Source: Gammaproteobacteria bacterium
Lineage (GTDB): Bacteria; Pseudomonadota; Gammaproteobacteria; Chromatiales; Chromatiaceae
Assembly (NCBI GenBank): GCA_024206335.1
Contig: JAAGZL010000730.1
Location: 1-64,000 of the forward strand
Reading direction: 5' to 3'
DNA length: 64,000 nucleotides
Part shown: positions 31,192-42,682 of the stretch, piece after piece
Layout of the letters: the number at the start of each line of letters is the position of its first letter
How positions within the stretch are numbered: the first letter of the stretch is position 1
Notes under the pieces: model-generated
The model's database searches: none
What the model was told of the DNA's origin: nothing
What the model saw: the letters and a program-made list of their open reading frames with translations, nothing else
Translations under genes and position numbers: made by a program

Positions 31192-32871
31192 TTATTTAGC
31201 GGCCTTTTCGATCTGCATGGTGATATACCACTGCTGAGCGATAGAAAGGACATTATTGACCACCCAGTACAGCACCAGCCCGGCTGGGAAGGTGGCAAAC
31301 ATGACCGTAAAGATGAATGGCAGCGCCATCATGATCTTGGCCTGCATGGGATCGGGTGGTGGTGGGTTCAGCTTCTGCTGGATGAACATGGAGACACCCA
31401 TGATAACCGGCAGCACATAGAATGGATCCTTGACCGAGAGATCATTCAGCCAGAACATAAACGGTGCCTGGCGCAGTTCCACGCTCTCCAACAGTACCCA
31501 GTAGAGGGCGATGAATACCGGAATCTGTACCAGTATGGGGAGGCAGCCACCCAGGGGGTTGATCTTCTCCTTCTTATACAGCTCCATCATGGCCTGGTTC
31601 AGGCCCTGTTTGTCATCACCGAAGCGCTCTTTAAGTGCCGTCATGCGCGGGGTCATCCGGCGCATGTTGGCCATGGATTTATAACTGGCCTCGGAGAGTT
31701 TGAAGAAGGCCAGCTTGATCAACATGGTCAAGAAGATGATGGACCAGCCCCAGTTACCAACCAGGGAGTGGATCTTACCCAGCAACCAGAAGATGGGTTG
31801 GGCCAGGATGGTCAACCAGCCATAGTCTACCGTCAGGTCCAGTCCCGGAGCGATCTCTTTCAGCTCATTCTGCAGCTTTGGTCCGGCCACCAGCGAGCTG
31901 TTGAAGGTATAATCCGCGCCCTTGGCCACCGTTACCGATGGGGTATAGGAGCCGACGGCGTAACGCTGTCCGGAGTAGACCTCGGTGTAGAAATGATTCT
32001 CCTCATCCGGCTGCGGAACCCAGGAACCGATGAAGTAGTGTTGCAGCATGGCGATCCAGCCGCCCGTTACATCCAGGCTGAGCTTCGACTCTTCCATATC
32101 ATCAAAGGCAATCTTTTCGTACTTGTTGTCCGGGGTATAGATGGCAGCGCCGGTGTAGGTGTACATAAAGGCGCTGCCGCCCTCTGCATCCGGACTGCGT
32201 TGCAACTGCTTGTACTCGCGCCCGGACCATGGCTGGTCGGACCCATTCTTCACCATGTGCTGCACCTGGACCTGGTACGAACCACGGCTGAAGAGAAAGC
32301 GCTTAGTGACAACTACCCCACTGGGGTGGGACCAATCCAGATCCACACTGAGGCTATCCTTGCCCTGCTCCATCTCGAAGCTATCGCTGCTCACAGAGTA
32401 TTGACTCTCATGGGTTGGCGCCAGCTCCTTGTCCGCGCCGATCAGGCCAGACTGAGCAATAAACAGCCCTGGGCTCTGATCGCGCATCAGCTGGAATTTT
32501 TCATCCGGATTTTCCAGGGTCAGCGGATAGGCCATCAGGAACATGTTCTTGATGGTGCCACCCTTGGTATCTATATCCAGACGGAACAGATCGGTCAAAA
32601 CCGAGATAGATGCCCCGGAACTGGTGGTGGCAGTAGCGGCTGCGGGCATTTCTGCCTTGACCTGGGAGGTGTTGCCGCTGGTGACCTGGATATTCGGTAC
32701 GGCCGTTTCGCCAGAACCTGTGGTTACAGGGGTAGCGGTCAGCTGCTGGGGTTGAGCCCCGGTTGCAGTGGCTGCAACTGATGCGGGTCCATAATCCTCC
32801 TGCCAAGCCTGCCACAATAGCAGCGAAACTAGAACCAGGGCGAATACCAAGATAAGGCGCAGATTATCCAT
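31192..32871 (-). CDS. yidC: membrane protein insertase YidC
   Basis: About 559 residues from the ATG at 32871, which gives the family-typical start MDNLRLILVFALV; an upstream in-frame TTG is less likely. One N-terminal membrane helix, a large periplasmic beta domain (about 60-340), then five conserved helices with WGWSIIFLTMLIK, MNPLGGC-type INPLGGCLPILVQIP and the C-terminal insertase core. It inserts membrane proteins alone or with SecYEG. Cotranscribed with rnpA and mnmE by position. Confidence 0.97.
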   Translation of the reverse strand: MDNLRLILVFALVLVSLLLWQAWQEDYGPASVAATATGAQPQQLTATPVTTGSGETAVPNIQVTSGNTSQVKAEMPAAATATTSSGASISVLTDLFRLDIDTKGGTIKNMFLMAYPLTLENPDEKFQLMRDQSPGLFIAQSGLIGADKELAPTHESQYSVSSDSFEMEQGKDSLSVDLDWSHPSGVVVTKRFLFSRGSYQVQVQHMVKNGSDQPWSGREYKQLQRSPDAEGGSAFMYTYTGAAIYTPDNKYEKIAFDDMEESKLSLDVTGGWIAMLQHYFIGSWVPQPDEENHFYTEVYSGQRYAVGSYTPSVTVAKGADYTFNSSLVAGPKLQNELKEIAPGLDLTVDYGWLTILAQPIFWLLGKIHSLVGNWGWSIIFLTMLIKLAFFKLSEASYKSMANMRRMTPRMTALKERFGDDKQGLNQAMMELYKKEKINPLGGCLPILVQIPVFIALYWVLLESVELRQAPFMFWLNDLSVKDPFYVLPVIMGVSMFIQQKLNPPPPDPMQAKIMMALPFIFTVMFATFPAGLVLYWVVNNVLSIAQQWYITMQIEKAAK

Positions 32872-32949
32872 GTACGGTCTCAAGATGAGTAAGTGAAATG
32901 TGAAGACTCTAGTTTAGTAAACACTTTGGCTTGTTAGATCAGGTAACGA

Positions 32950-33321
32950 CTAACCCTTGTTTGAGACGACCTTTTTATGCAGCCGTTTCCAATGACGGCT
33001 GAGGGAATCAAACAGAACCCGGTTGCTCATGCTGCTGGTACCCTTGCGATTGAGCACCACATAATCAATCCCGTCCAGCTCCTCCCCGTGGCAACGAAAG
33101 CTCTCTCGTATTACCCTTTTTATACGGTTTCGATCTACTGCCAGGCGTGCATACTTCTTGGATACGGCCAGACCTAGTCTGGGCGCTGCACGGCCGGAGG
33201 ATCGACAGAGTACCGCAAAACAGTCATCCGTACTCTTGAATGGACGCTGAAAAACAGAACGATACTGTGCTGGCTGTAGAAGCCTGCTATCACGGGGAAA
33301 GCCTGCCTGCTTGATCAGCAC
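32950..33321 (-). CDS. rnpA: ribonuclease P protein component
   Basis: 123 residues. Signature DRNRIKRVIRESFR at about 66-79, plus RLGLAVSKK. It supports the RNase P RNA in tRNA 5' processing. The start is GTG at 33321, 12 bases after the rpmH stop. No yidD reading frame follows between rnpA and yidC. Confidence 0.96.
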   Translation of the reverse strand: MLIKQAGFPRDSRLLQPAQYRSVFQRPFKSTDDCFAVLCRSSGRAAPRLGLAVSKKYARLAVDRNRIKRVIRESFRCHGEELDGIDYVVLNRKGTSSMSNRVLFDSLSRHWKRLHKKVVSNKG

Positions 33322-33333
33322 TGAAAACAGATG

Positions 33334-33468
33334 TTACGGGGTCAGTCTGGCTCGGCCTTTGGCACGACGTGCATTGATAACCTTACGGCCATTGCGTGTT
33401 GCCATACGTGCGCGAAAACCATGGGTACGTGCCCGTTTAAGAGTACTGGGTTGAAATGTTCTTTTCAT
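33334..33468 (-). CDS. rpmH: 50S ribosomal protein L34
   Basis: 44 residues: [20 protein letters not shown] at the start and [12 protein letters not shown] at the end, the complete L34 sequence type. Too short for many gene lists but unmistakable. First gene of the rpmH-rnpA-yidC-mnmE run, reading away from dnaA. Confidence 0.98.
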   Translation of the reverse strand: MKRTFQPSTLKRARTHGFRARMATRNGRKVINARRAKGRARLTP

Positions 33469-33859
33469 GCCGATTCACCAAAAAATTATGTCCCCTTAGC
33501 AGAATTTACTAAAAGGCCTGGAAAAAAAGGCGCTTAGAGTACTTTGATAAGCGCACCCATGTCAATATAAATTACAGGGGGATCTAACATGGGGCTTGGC
33601 AGTCAATGGCACCATTTTCTGTTCGCCAATAGGCCATTGTAGTCATTTATCTGTCTGAATATAAAGAAAATCAAGGATAACAGGGCTGATAACAACCGCC
33701 TCTGGAGAACAGACGCACAACTATAATTCGATGCTGTGGATAACTTTTATACTTTTATGTAGACTCTGAAAGCTGAGTAACTTCCACCCTAAAACCAAAA
33801 ACCTAATGGGTTGTGTGAGAAAAAATTGAAGCGATTAGTAACAACAGCGGAGATACACT
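33469..33859. other. rpmH-dnaA intergenic region, oriC candidate
   Basis: 391 bases between divergent rpmH and dnaA, the usual oriC site in Pseudomonas-like bacteria. It holds one perfect DnaA box (TGTGGATAA, 33735-33743) with AT-rich sequence on both sides (ATAACTTTTATACTTTTATGTAG). Only one strong box is found here, so the functional origin may include or be the dnaA-dnaN gap, which has three. Confidence 0.55.
33536..33565 (-). promoter_or_regulatory. candidate rpmH promoter
   Basis: Minus strand TTGACA (33565-33560, perfect -35) and TACTCT (33541-33536, weak -10) with an 18-base spacer, about 70 bases upstream of rpmH. Confidence 0.4.
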
Positions 33860-35185
33860 GTGACTCCATGGAATAGATGCATCGAGCATCTCGAGAACAC
33901 ACTCTCAGACCAGGAGTTCAACACGTGGATTCGACCTCTTCAGGTGGACGAAGAGGCTACAGAGGTAATGCTGTTTGCCCCCAACAAGTTTGTCCTGGAC
34001 TGGGTCAAAAACCACTATCAGGAACAGATTACCCTGCTGTTGGAACAGCTGTCCAACGGTCAGATTACCCGGGTCTCTCTAGGAATCGGCGGCAGCCGGC
34101 GTCAAAACGAGCCCGAAACCACGCCGGCCAAAGAGAGCAGAACCCGGATACGGCCACAGGTCAAAAGCAATCTAAACCCGGATTTTGTGTTTGATACCTT
34201 TGTCGAGGGTAAATCCAACCAGCTGGCCAGGGCGGCATCTGTCCAGATTGGTGGAAACCCGGGACGGGCCTATAATCCTCTGTTTATCTATGGTGGCGTA
34301 GGCCTGGGTAAGACCCATCTGATGCACGCCATCGGTAACTCCATCCTGAACAACAACCCATCTGCCACCGTGCTGTATAAACACTCTGAGGGTTTTGTTG
34401 CTGCCATGGTTAGGGCCCTGCAGCACAATAAGATAGATGAGTTCAAACGCGAATACCGATCGGTAAACGCGCTGCTCATCGATGACGTACAGTTTTTTGC
34501 CGGCAAGGAGCGTTCACAGGAAGAGTTTTTTCACACCTTCAACGCCCTGTTTGAGTCCAAACAACAGATCATCCTTACCAGTGACCGTTTTCCCAAGGAG
34601 GTGACCGGGCTGGAGGAGAGATTAAGATCACGCTTCGGTTGGGGGCTGACCGTAGCCATTGAGCCGCCCGATCTGGAGACCAGGGTAGCGATTATAAAGA
34701 GCAAGGCGGTGCAACTGTTCGGTGTAGACTTTCCCAACGAGGTGGCCTTTTTTATTGGCAACCGGGTTAGATCGAACATCCGGGAGCTGGAAGGAGCACT
34801 GCGGCGCATCGTGGCAAACGCAGAGTTTACCGGCCGCCCAATAACATTAGAGTTTGCAAAAGAGGCGCTGCGAGATATGCTGGCGGCTCAAGATAAACTG
34901 GTAACCATTGAGAATATCCAGAAGACCGTGGCCGAATACTATAAGATTCGGACCTCTGAGTTACTCTCCAGCACCAGAAGTAGAACCATTGCCAGACCGC
35001 GTCAGATTGCGATGTCATTGGCAAAAGAGCTTACAAACCATAGCCTACCAGAGATTGGCAATGCGTTCGGTGGCAGGGACCATACCACCGTACTCTATGC
35101 CACCAGGAAGATTGCTGAACTCAAAGAGAGCGATCACCGCATTGAAGAAGACTATGGAAACCTGTTTAGAACTCTTACAAGTTGA
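33860..35185 (+). CDS. dnaA: chromosomal replication initiator DnaA
   Basis: 441 residues from a GTG start preceded by GGAG. Domain I (about 1-75), a short linker domain II, the AAA+ domain III with GGVGLGKT at 145-152 and LLIDDVQFF, and domain IV with the DnaA-box-binding signature GGRDHTTV. It unwinds oriC. DnaA boxes flank the gene on both sides, so autoregulation is likely. Confidence 0.99.
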   Translation: MTPWNRCIEHLENTLSDQEFNTWIRPLQVDEEATEVMLFAPNKFVLDWVKNHYQEQITLLLEQLSNGQITRVSLGIGGSRRQNEPETTPAKESRTRIRPQVKSNLNPDFVFDTFVEGKSNQLARAASVQIGGNPGRAYNPLFIYGGVGLGKTHLMHAIGNSILNNNPSATVLYKHSEGFVAAMVRALQHNKIDEFKREYRSVNALLIDDVQFFAGKERSQEEFFHTFNALFESKQQIILTSDRFPKEVTGLEERLRSRFGWGLTVAIEPPDLETRVAIIKSKAVQLFGVDFPNEVAFFIGNRVRSNIRELEGALRRIVANAEFTGRPITLEFAKEALRDMLAAQDKLVTIENIQKTVAEYYKIRTSELLSSTRSRTIARPRQIAMSLAKELTNHSLPEIGNAFGGRDHTTVLYATRKIAELKESDHRIEEDYGNLFRTLTS

Positions 35186-35403
35186 TGTGAATAAACTGTG
35201 GATAGATTTAGAGGCGGATCTAAGCCCAAAGTTATCCACAAGTTACTACAGGGAGTCCAGACAAAAACCGGTGGTTACTAACAGGTATTAGTTGTCATAA
35301 GGCAATGAATACACAAAAGAAAGTACTGTTTGCACTAGTTACCAACAGTACTAATAGTAATAACTATAATATAATTAACTTATTTGTTTAAGAGAGCTTA
35401 AAC
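35186..35403. other. dnaA-dnaN gap with DnaA-box cluster
   Basis: Three DnaA boxes within 55 bases: TGTGAATAA (35186-35194), TGTGGATAG (35197-35205) and TTATCCACA (35232-35240, perfect, opposite orientation). Farther on is a perfect 9-bp inverted repeat AGTACTGTT (35322-35330 / 35344-35352) and a strongly AT-rich stretch (about 35352-35395). This fits an origin component or a DnaA-controlled dnaN promoter. Confidence 0.65.
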
Positions 35404-36504
35404 ATGAAAATAGTCACAAGTAGAGAAGAGTTACTCAAGCCCCTAACGATGGTAGGAGGGGTAGTTGAAAAAAGGCAGACCTTGCCAATATTGGCAAACA
35501 TTCTAATTAATGCCGATCAAGATAGGTTAAAGATTACGGCGACAGATCTGGAGGTGGAACTCAAAACAGAGGCCTCAGTAACCAAGAGTGAAGAGGTAGA
35601 TTTTACGCTACCAGCAAGAAAACTGATCGACATCTGCCGGGCACTACCAGATAGCACTGAAATATCACTGGATATCCAGGGTGAAAAGGCGGTAATTATC
35701 GCTGGTAGAAGCCGGTTTACCCTAGGTGTATTGCCAGCGAAGGATTATCCTGCAATTGAAATTGAAGGGGCCATTAAGGGTATTCGAGTACAGGAAGGGG
35801 TATTAAAGAACCTGATTGACAAGACACAATTTGCCATGGCTCAGCAGGATGTTCGCTACTATCTGAATGGTCTCTTGCTGGAGATTGCAGATGGTGTGCT
35901 ACGGGCTGTTGCCACCGATGGTCATAGATTGGCTATGAGTGAAGCGGTTGAGGGACTAGAGGGGGCTGAAGATTTCCAGATTATCATCCCGAGAAAGGCC
36001 GTTCTTGAACTGGGTAGGATGCTTAATGATAGTGATCGCGAGATTGCCATAGAGGTTGGATCCAACAACGTCCGGATAATCATGGGTGATACCATATTCA
36101 CATCCAAACTTATCGATGGGAAGTTTCCGGATTACCAGAAGGTGGTACCAGTCGGCACAGATAAGCAGGTGATCGTAGACCGAGAAAGCATGCGTCAGGC
36201 ACTGCATAGAACGTCCATTCTATCCAATGAAAAATACCGTGGAATTAGATTTAATTTTGCCAAGGATAATCTGGAACTGTTGGCTCATAATCCAGAGCAG
36301 GAGGAGGCAAAAGAGGAACTGGAGATCACATATGATGGTGAAAAACTGGTCATTGGTTTCAATGTTGGTTACTTGATTGAGGTACTTACTGTGATCAGTG
36401 GAGACAATGTGGTACTCGAACTTAAAGACGAAAACAGTAGTTGCTTAATTAGATCTCAGGAGGGTGATAGCAGCAGATATGTTGTAATGCCCATGCGCAT
36501 CTAG
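35404..36504 (+). CDS. dnaN: DNA polymerase III beta sliding clamp
   Basis: 366 residues, same as E. coli. Three repeated clamp domains; starts MKIVTSREELLKPL and ends RYVVMPMRI, both family-typical. It tethers polymerase III to DNA. Follows dnaA after the DnaA-box cluster. Confidence 0.98.
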   Translation: MKIVTSREELLKPLTMVGGVVEKRQTLPILANILINADQDRLKITATDLEVELKTEASVTKSEEVDFTLPARKLIDICRALPDSTEISLDIQGEKAVIIAGRSRFTLGVLPAKDYPAIEIEGAIKGIRVQEGVLKNLIDKTQFAMAQQDVRYYLNGLLLEIADGVLRAVATDGHRLAMSEAVEGLEGAEDFQIIIPRKAVLELGRMLNDSDREIAIEVGSNNVRIIMGDTIFTSKLIDGKFPDYQKVVPVGTDKQVIVDRESMRQALHRTSILSNEKYRGIRFNFAKDNLELLAHNPEQEEAKEELEITYDGEKLVIGFNVGYLIEVLTVISGDNVVLELKDENSSCLIRSQEGDSSRYVVMPMRI

Positions 36505-36571
36505 GCAGTGGCAATAACCATCTGGCGTCACGCTCAACCGTTTACAGCCAACGAAAAGACGCAATAGTGCG

Positions 36572-37633
36572 ATGGTGATAAAGCAGATAAGAATACATAA
36601 TCTCCGAATAATTAAAGAGATAGAGTTTGAACCAGAAAGCGAACTGAATCTAATCTGGGGTGCGAATGGATCTGGCAAGACCACTATTCTTGAGTCTATA
36701 TACCTGCTTGGAAGAGGCAAATCATTCAGAAAGGCGGAGAAAGATCAGCTTATCAGGAGAGGGGAACAGCAGCTTAACCTCTTTGTCCACGCCCAAGATA
36801 ACAGTCATAGCAATGCCCTTGGTCTAATCAAGGGTAATGGCATTACCCAAGCGAAGCTTAATGGCAGAAAAATTACCAGGATGTCAGACTTGGCGCGTGC
36901 CATTCCACTTATCGTCATCACTCCTAATTCACATGAAATACTGGAGCGTGGTCCCCAATACAGAAGGAGATTTCTGGATTGGGGTGTGTTCCACGTGGAA
37001 CCAGAGTTTAGAAACGCATTTGAACGTTTTTCAAGAGCTCTGAAACAGAGGAATGCAGCACTTAGACTGAGAGAAAATGTTGCTTCCAGTTGGGATAGGG
37101 AACTCATCGAATCAGGAAATACAGTAAATCGCCATAGGGAAAACTACTACGCCCAACTCGCAAATAAAATACAATCAATTTCCAGGGAGCTTCTGGACCT
37201 CGGCCAAATCCAGATTGACTGGAACAGGGGGTGGTCAGATAAAACTGATCTAAATCAAAACCTGGAAGATATGCGAAGGGGTGACATGCAAGCAGGGTAC
37301 ACCAGGTACGGCCCTCATCGCGCTGACCTCTGTATCAAACTTAACAACCAAAAAGTAGAAAAGGTGGCATCTAGAGGTCAGCAGAAGATGTTAGTTGTCG
37401 CCATGCACCTGGCACAGGTTGCGGTAGCACGTGACTTGGTGAGTACAGATACTGTTATCCTGATTGATGATCTAACCTCGGAACTTGACTCTAGCAACAG
37501 ACGTAGGCTTCTTGAATATTTGCAACAGATGGGTAATCAAATATTTATCACAGGAGTGGATAATATATCTGCTAGTTGCCCGGGGTTCTCCAGGGTGTTC
37601 CACGTGGAACAGGGTAAAATCTCTGCGGGGTAG
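36572..37633 (+). CDS. recF: recombination mediator RecF
   Basis: 353 residues. SMC-like ATPase with Walker A GANGSGKT at about 30-37, signature near SRGQQKMLVVAMHLAQ and Walker B LIDDLTSELD. It loads RecA at single-strand gaps. Its coding sequence contains two parS sites (VFHVEP and VFHVEQ are their translations). Followed by gyrB after 67 bases. Confidence 0.97.
   Translation: MVIKQIRIHNLRIIKEIEFEPESELNLIWGANGSGKTTILESIYLLGRGKSFRKAEKDQLIRRGEQQLNLFVHAQDNSHSNALGLIKGNGITQAKLNGRKITRMSDLARAIPLIVITPNSHEILERGPQYRRRFLDWGVFHVEPEFRNAFERFSRALKQRNAALRLRENVASSWDRELIESGNTVNRHRENYYAQLANKIQSISRELLDLGQIQIDWNRGWSDKTDLNQNLEDMRRGDMQAGYTRYGPHRADLCIKLNNQKVEKVASRGQQKMLVVAMHLAQVAVARDLVSTDTVILIDDLTSELDSSNRRRLLEYLQQMGNQIFITGVDNISASCPGFSRVFHVEQGKISAG
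36987..37002 (+). promoter_or_regulatory. parS site 1 (inside recF)
   Basis: TGTTCCACGTGGAACC, 15 of 16 positions matching the palindromic parS sequence TGTTCCACGTGGAACA bound by ParB. About 3 kb from the oriC candidate. Confidence 0.85.
37596..37611 (+). promoter_or_regulatory. parS site 2 (inside recF)
   Basis: TGTTCCACGTGGAACA, a perfect 16-base palindromic parS. It is 609 bp from site 1, near the recF 3' end. Confidence 0.93.
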
Positions 37634-37673
37634 GCATACAAATATCAGCACCATAATCTGTAGCAGTGTATAA

Positions 37674-40106
<2,433 letters not shown>

Positions 40107-40202
40107 GTCCCGCGCATAAATAAACCCATATTCTATCCCTATTGATGGTACGACAATGATAGTGACGCCACACAAATAGCAGTACTTATACTGCTAGCTA
40201 TG

Positions 40203-40218
40203 AAGTAAGCGCTTACTT
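40203..40218. promoter_or_regulatory. 16-bp perfect palindrome, operator-like
   Basis: AAGTAAGCGCTTACTT is self-complementary with no spacer, the form of a dimeric repressor (TetR-type) operator. It lies about 100 bases after gyrB, inside the compound structure. No cognate regulator gene is nearby. Confidence 0.35.
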
Positions 40219-40364
40219 ACGGTGTGGTGACTGTTCAACCAAGGCTTTTGCCAATATTGTTATTCATTTAATCAAACCCCCCTGCAGCGCTCAACTGAGG
40301 GGGCTGAAAACCATGCTGTCAGACCCCGTCCCAAAGATGCAGTATTTAGTAGAACATAATAGTC

Positions 40365-40437
40365 GTTACCACTAAATATACGTTACCCGTAACACATGGT
40401 GTTACCATTTTACCCAAATTAATATCTCAGGTAACAC
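40365..40437. promoter_or_regulatory. GTAACAC repeat cluster
   Basis: GTTACC at 40365 and 40382, a perfect 7-3-7 palindrome GTAACAC-ATG-GTGTTAC at 40389-40405, and GGTAACAC at 40430-40437. Four related half-sites in 73 bases suggest a protein-binding site. The nearest gene it could control is the ABC importer 800 bases downstream. Confidence 0.4.
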
Positions 40438-40958
40438 AATCTCTTGATTGAAGCTGTTTGTATTCTGGTGTCGAAGCAGATCATCATAAGATTTTGTATA
40501 TATACTAATACTCCCTAACTAATTGTTTTATAAACCCCATAATTATTATCAATATGCATATACATACCTATTATTAGGTAGAAATAACGATCTCTACAAA
40601 ACCAGAGTGATTATTGGCACAGGATCTGCATTAAGACTCATAGTAGGCATATGAGTAAATGTTGCCCATCCAGGTAGTTTTCCTGGCTTCTATATCTGCT
40701 CAAAAGGCGTTATTGGAGACACGAGGAATTAATATAGTCGGCATACCAAGGCGCGACACCTGAAGTTGGTTGGGATAGTTCATGCATCTGTCTGGAATGA
40801 GTGGGTATATTGCAATAACTCTACAAATTTAGATTTGGCAAGAGGACAGAGTACTGAGTTGGGGTAATCTGCATTGAAAAATAAGATTTTCCTGACTTTT
40901 ACATCTGTTGTTGGTTTCATTAGTTGCATTGGGTGAAATCGTATTCCTATCCATTTGA

Positions 40959-41189
40959 AGTTCTGTTGAGAATACTGGGGCATATCAGCCGGTTTTTGGA
41001 TCAGTATTCCCAGCAAGATCGTACAACCCTGTTGGATTAGCTGCTTGGCAAAAGGAGTTGATTACCCGTTTATCGGTACTCAATGTTGTGACAGCTGGGC
41101 GTGATCAGCGGGGTTGTCTGATCAATAGTGTTAACCAGGCGTTTAGCCGGTTATGCGAAAAACCGCACCAGGTGCCAGATGGCGCTTGA
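40959..41189 (+). pseudogene. coding-like fragment without start codon
   Basis: An open frame of 77 codons ending in TGA at 41187, following an in-frame TGA at 40956. The translation has protein-like composition (SYNPVGLAAWQKELITRLSV; CLINSVNQAFSRLCEKP) but no ATG and no ribosome site. It may be the decayed 3' end of a lost gene upstream of the ABC operon. Not recognised. Confidence 0.25.
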
Positions 41190-41245
41190 TGCACTTGCAA
41201 ATAATATCGGGCGTCAAACCCGGCAAGGAGAGAGGAAATAATCTT

Positions 41246-42601
41246 ATGAGTGATAACAAGTCGAAGACCAGTGAGCTGTCCCGTCGCGGTTTTATAAAGG
41301 TTGGTGCAGCAGCACTTACTGCAGCCAGCATGCCTATGTTCTTTGTGAAGGATGCCTGGGCAGCCAAGGATTTCCGCAATAATCCTGGAACTGCAGGTTC
41401 AGTAAAATTTGGTTTTAATGTCCCCCAGTCTGGTGCCTATGCAGATGAGGGTGCAGATGAGTTGCGCGCTTACAAGCTGGCCGTTGAGCATATTAACGGT
41501 GTGGGCGATGGTGGCATGTTGAATACCATGAAGCCTCTGTCCCTGAAGGGAAATGGTATTCTCGGTAAGAAGGTTGAGTTTGTAACCGGTGATACCCAGA
41601 CCAAGTCTGATGCGGCTCGTGCTTCAGCCAAGCGCATGATCGAAAAAGATGGCGTAATCATGGTTACTGGTGGATCTTCCTCCGGTGTGGCTGTTGCCGT
41701 ACAGGGCCTGTGTCAGGAGATGGGTATCATCTTCATGGCCGGTCTGACCCATTCCAACGACACCACCGGTAAGGATAAGCGTCGTTATGGTTTCCGTCAC
41801 TTCTTCAACGCCTATATGTCCGGTGCTGCACTGGGTCCTGTATTGAAGAAGGAGATGGGTACTGAGCGTAAGGCCTATCACTTGACTGCTGATTACACTT
41901 GGGGCTGGACCCAGGAAGAGTCAATCAAGAACACCACTGAAGGTCTGGGTTGGAAAACCACCGCCACCGTTAAGACCCCTGTGGGTGCGGGCGATTTCTC
42001 CCAGTACATTACCCCGGTTCTGAACTCTGGTGCCGACGTATTGATCCTGAACCACTATGGTAAGGATATGATCAACTCTCTGACCCAGGCGGTGCAGTTT
42101 GGTCTACGTGACAAGCAGGTCAACGGTAAGAACTTCGAGATCATCGTACCGCTGTTCTCTCGTCTGATGGCTCAGGGCGCTGGTGAAAACATCAAGGGTA
42201 TCCTTGGTACCACCAACTGGAACTGGGCACTGGAGGATGAAGGCTCTAAGGCCTTTGTTAAATCCTTTGGCGCCAAATACGGTCAGCCACCTTCAATGGC
42301 GGCCCACACCACCTATGTACAGGCGCTGCTCTACGCTAACGCCTGTGAGGCTGCTGGCAGCTTCTACCCACCTGAGGTAATCAAACAGCTGGAAGGCTTC
42401 AAGTTTGACGGCATGGGTAATGGTCCTACTGAGTATCGTGCAGAAGATCACCAGTGCTTCAAAGATGTGCTGGTTGTACGTGGTAACGACAAGCCTACCT
42501 CCCAGTTTGACCTGCTGAAGGTTGAACAGGTAGTGCCGCGTTCCCAGGTCGAGTATGATGCCAAGATATTTGGCGGCGAACTTGGTCCTTACGAGGTCTA
42601 A
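41246..42601 (+). CDS. Tat-exported ABC transporter substrate-binding protein (HAAT type)
   Basis: About 451 residues from the ATG at 41246 (GGAGAGAGG upstream); an earlier in-frame ATG at 41153 lacks a signal. The N-terminus has a twin-arginine motif SRRGFIKVGAAALTA ending near AWAAK. The body is a periplasmic-binding type-1 fold (GFNVPQSGAYADEGADE; GGSSSGVAVAVQ; HLTADYTWGW), as in Liv/Urt-type receptors. A hairpin follows before the permease genes. The ligand is not known: branched-chain amino acids, short amides or urea are all possible. No urease or amidase genes are near. Confidence 0.88.
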   Translation: MSDNKSKTSELSRRGFIKVGAAALTAASMPMFFVKDAWAAKDFRNNPGTAGSVKFGFNVPQSGAYADEGADELRAYKLAVEHINGVGDGGMLNTMKPLSLKGNGILGKKVEFVTGDTQTKSDAARASAKRMIEKDGVIMVTGGSSSGVAVAVQGLCQEMGIIFMAGLTHSNDTTGKDKRRYGFRHFFNAYMSGAALGPVLKKEMGTERKAYHLTADYTWGWTQEESIKNTTEGLGWKTTATVKTPVGAGDFSQYITPVLNSGADVLILNHYGKDMINSLTQAVQFGLRDKQVNGKNFEIIVPLFSRLMAQGAGENIKGILGTTNWNWALEDEGSKAFVKSFGAKYGQPPSMAAHTTYVQALLYANACEAAGSFYPPEVIKQLEGFKFDGMGNGPTEYRAEDHQCFKDVLVVRGNDKPTSQFDLLKVEQVVPRSQVEYDAKIFGGELGPYEV

Positions 42602-42618
42602 TCGAGCCTAGAGTGGTT

Positions 42619-42642
42619 GCCGGCTGCCCTTGGGCAGTCGGC
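42619..42642 (+). terminator. intra-operon hairpin after the binding protein
   Basis: GCCGGCTGCCC and GGGCAGTCGGC pair (10 of 11, plus one G-T) around a 2-base loop, followed by ATTCTCCCTTCTTTTATTAT. It probably attenuates or protects the transcript so that the binding protein is made in excess of the membrane parts. Confidence 0.7.
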
Positions 42643-42682
42643 ATTCTCCCTTCTTTTATTATCATTAGTGTGTAATTAATAT

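Larger units (their letters stand above)
40107..41245. other. gene-poor intergenic region with palindromes and operator-like repeats
   Basis: About 1.1 kb, AT-rich, no convincing gene. Contents: a compound structure at 40161-40232 with two inner hairpins; a 5-bp G/C hairpin near 40277-40303; a cluster of GTAACAC/GTGTTAC motifs at 40365-40437; A+T-rich DNA to about 40600; and a coding-like open frame without a start at 40959-41189. A 78-codon minus frame (40780-41016) has no supporting signal. Confidence 0.6.

Noticed and set aside
31768..32781. 337-codon plus-strand frame opposite yidC
   Set aside because: Antisense to a well-conserved YidC; no homology-like motifs.
40277..40303. CCCCC...GGGGG hairpin after gyrB as a terminator
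   Set aside because: Only 5 bp of stem with a 17-base loop and no T run.
40780..41016. 78-codon minus frame in the gene-poor region
   Set aside because: No ribosome site and no recognisable motif; the opposite strand has the more protein-like frame.
41153..41245. N-terminal extension of the ABC receptor
   Set aside because: The ATG at 41246 has a strong ribosome site and directly begins a Tat signal; the extension would bury it.
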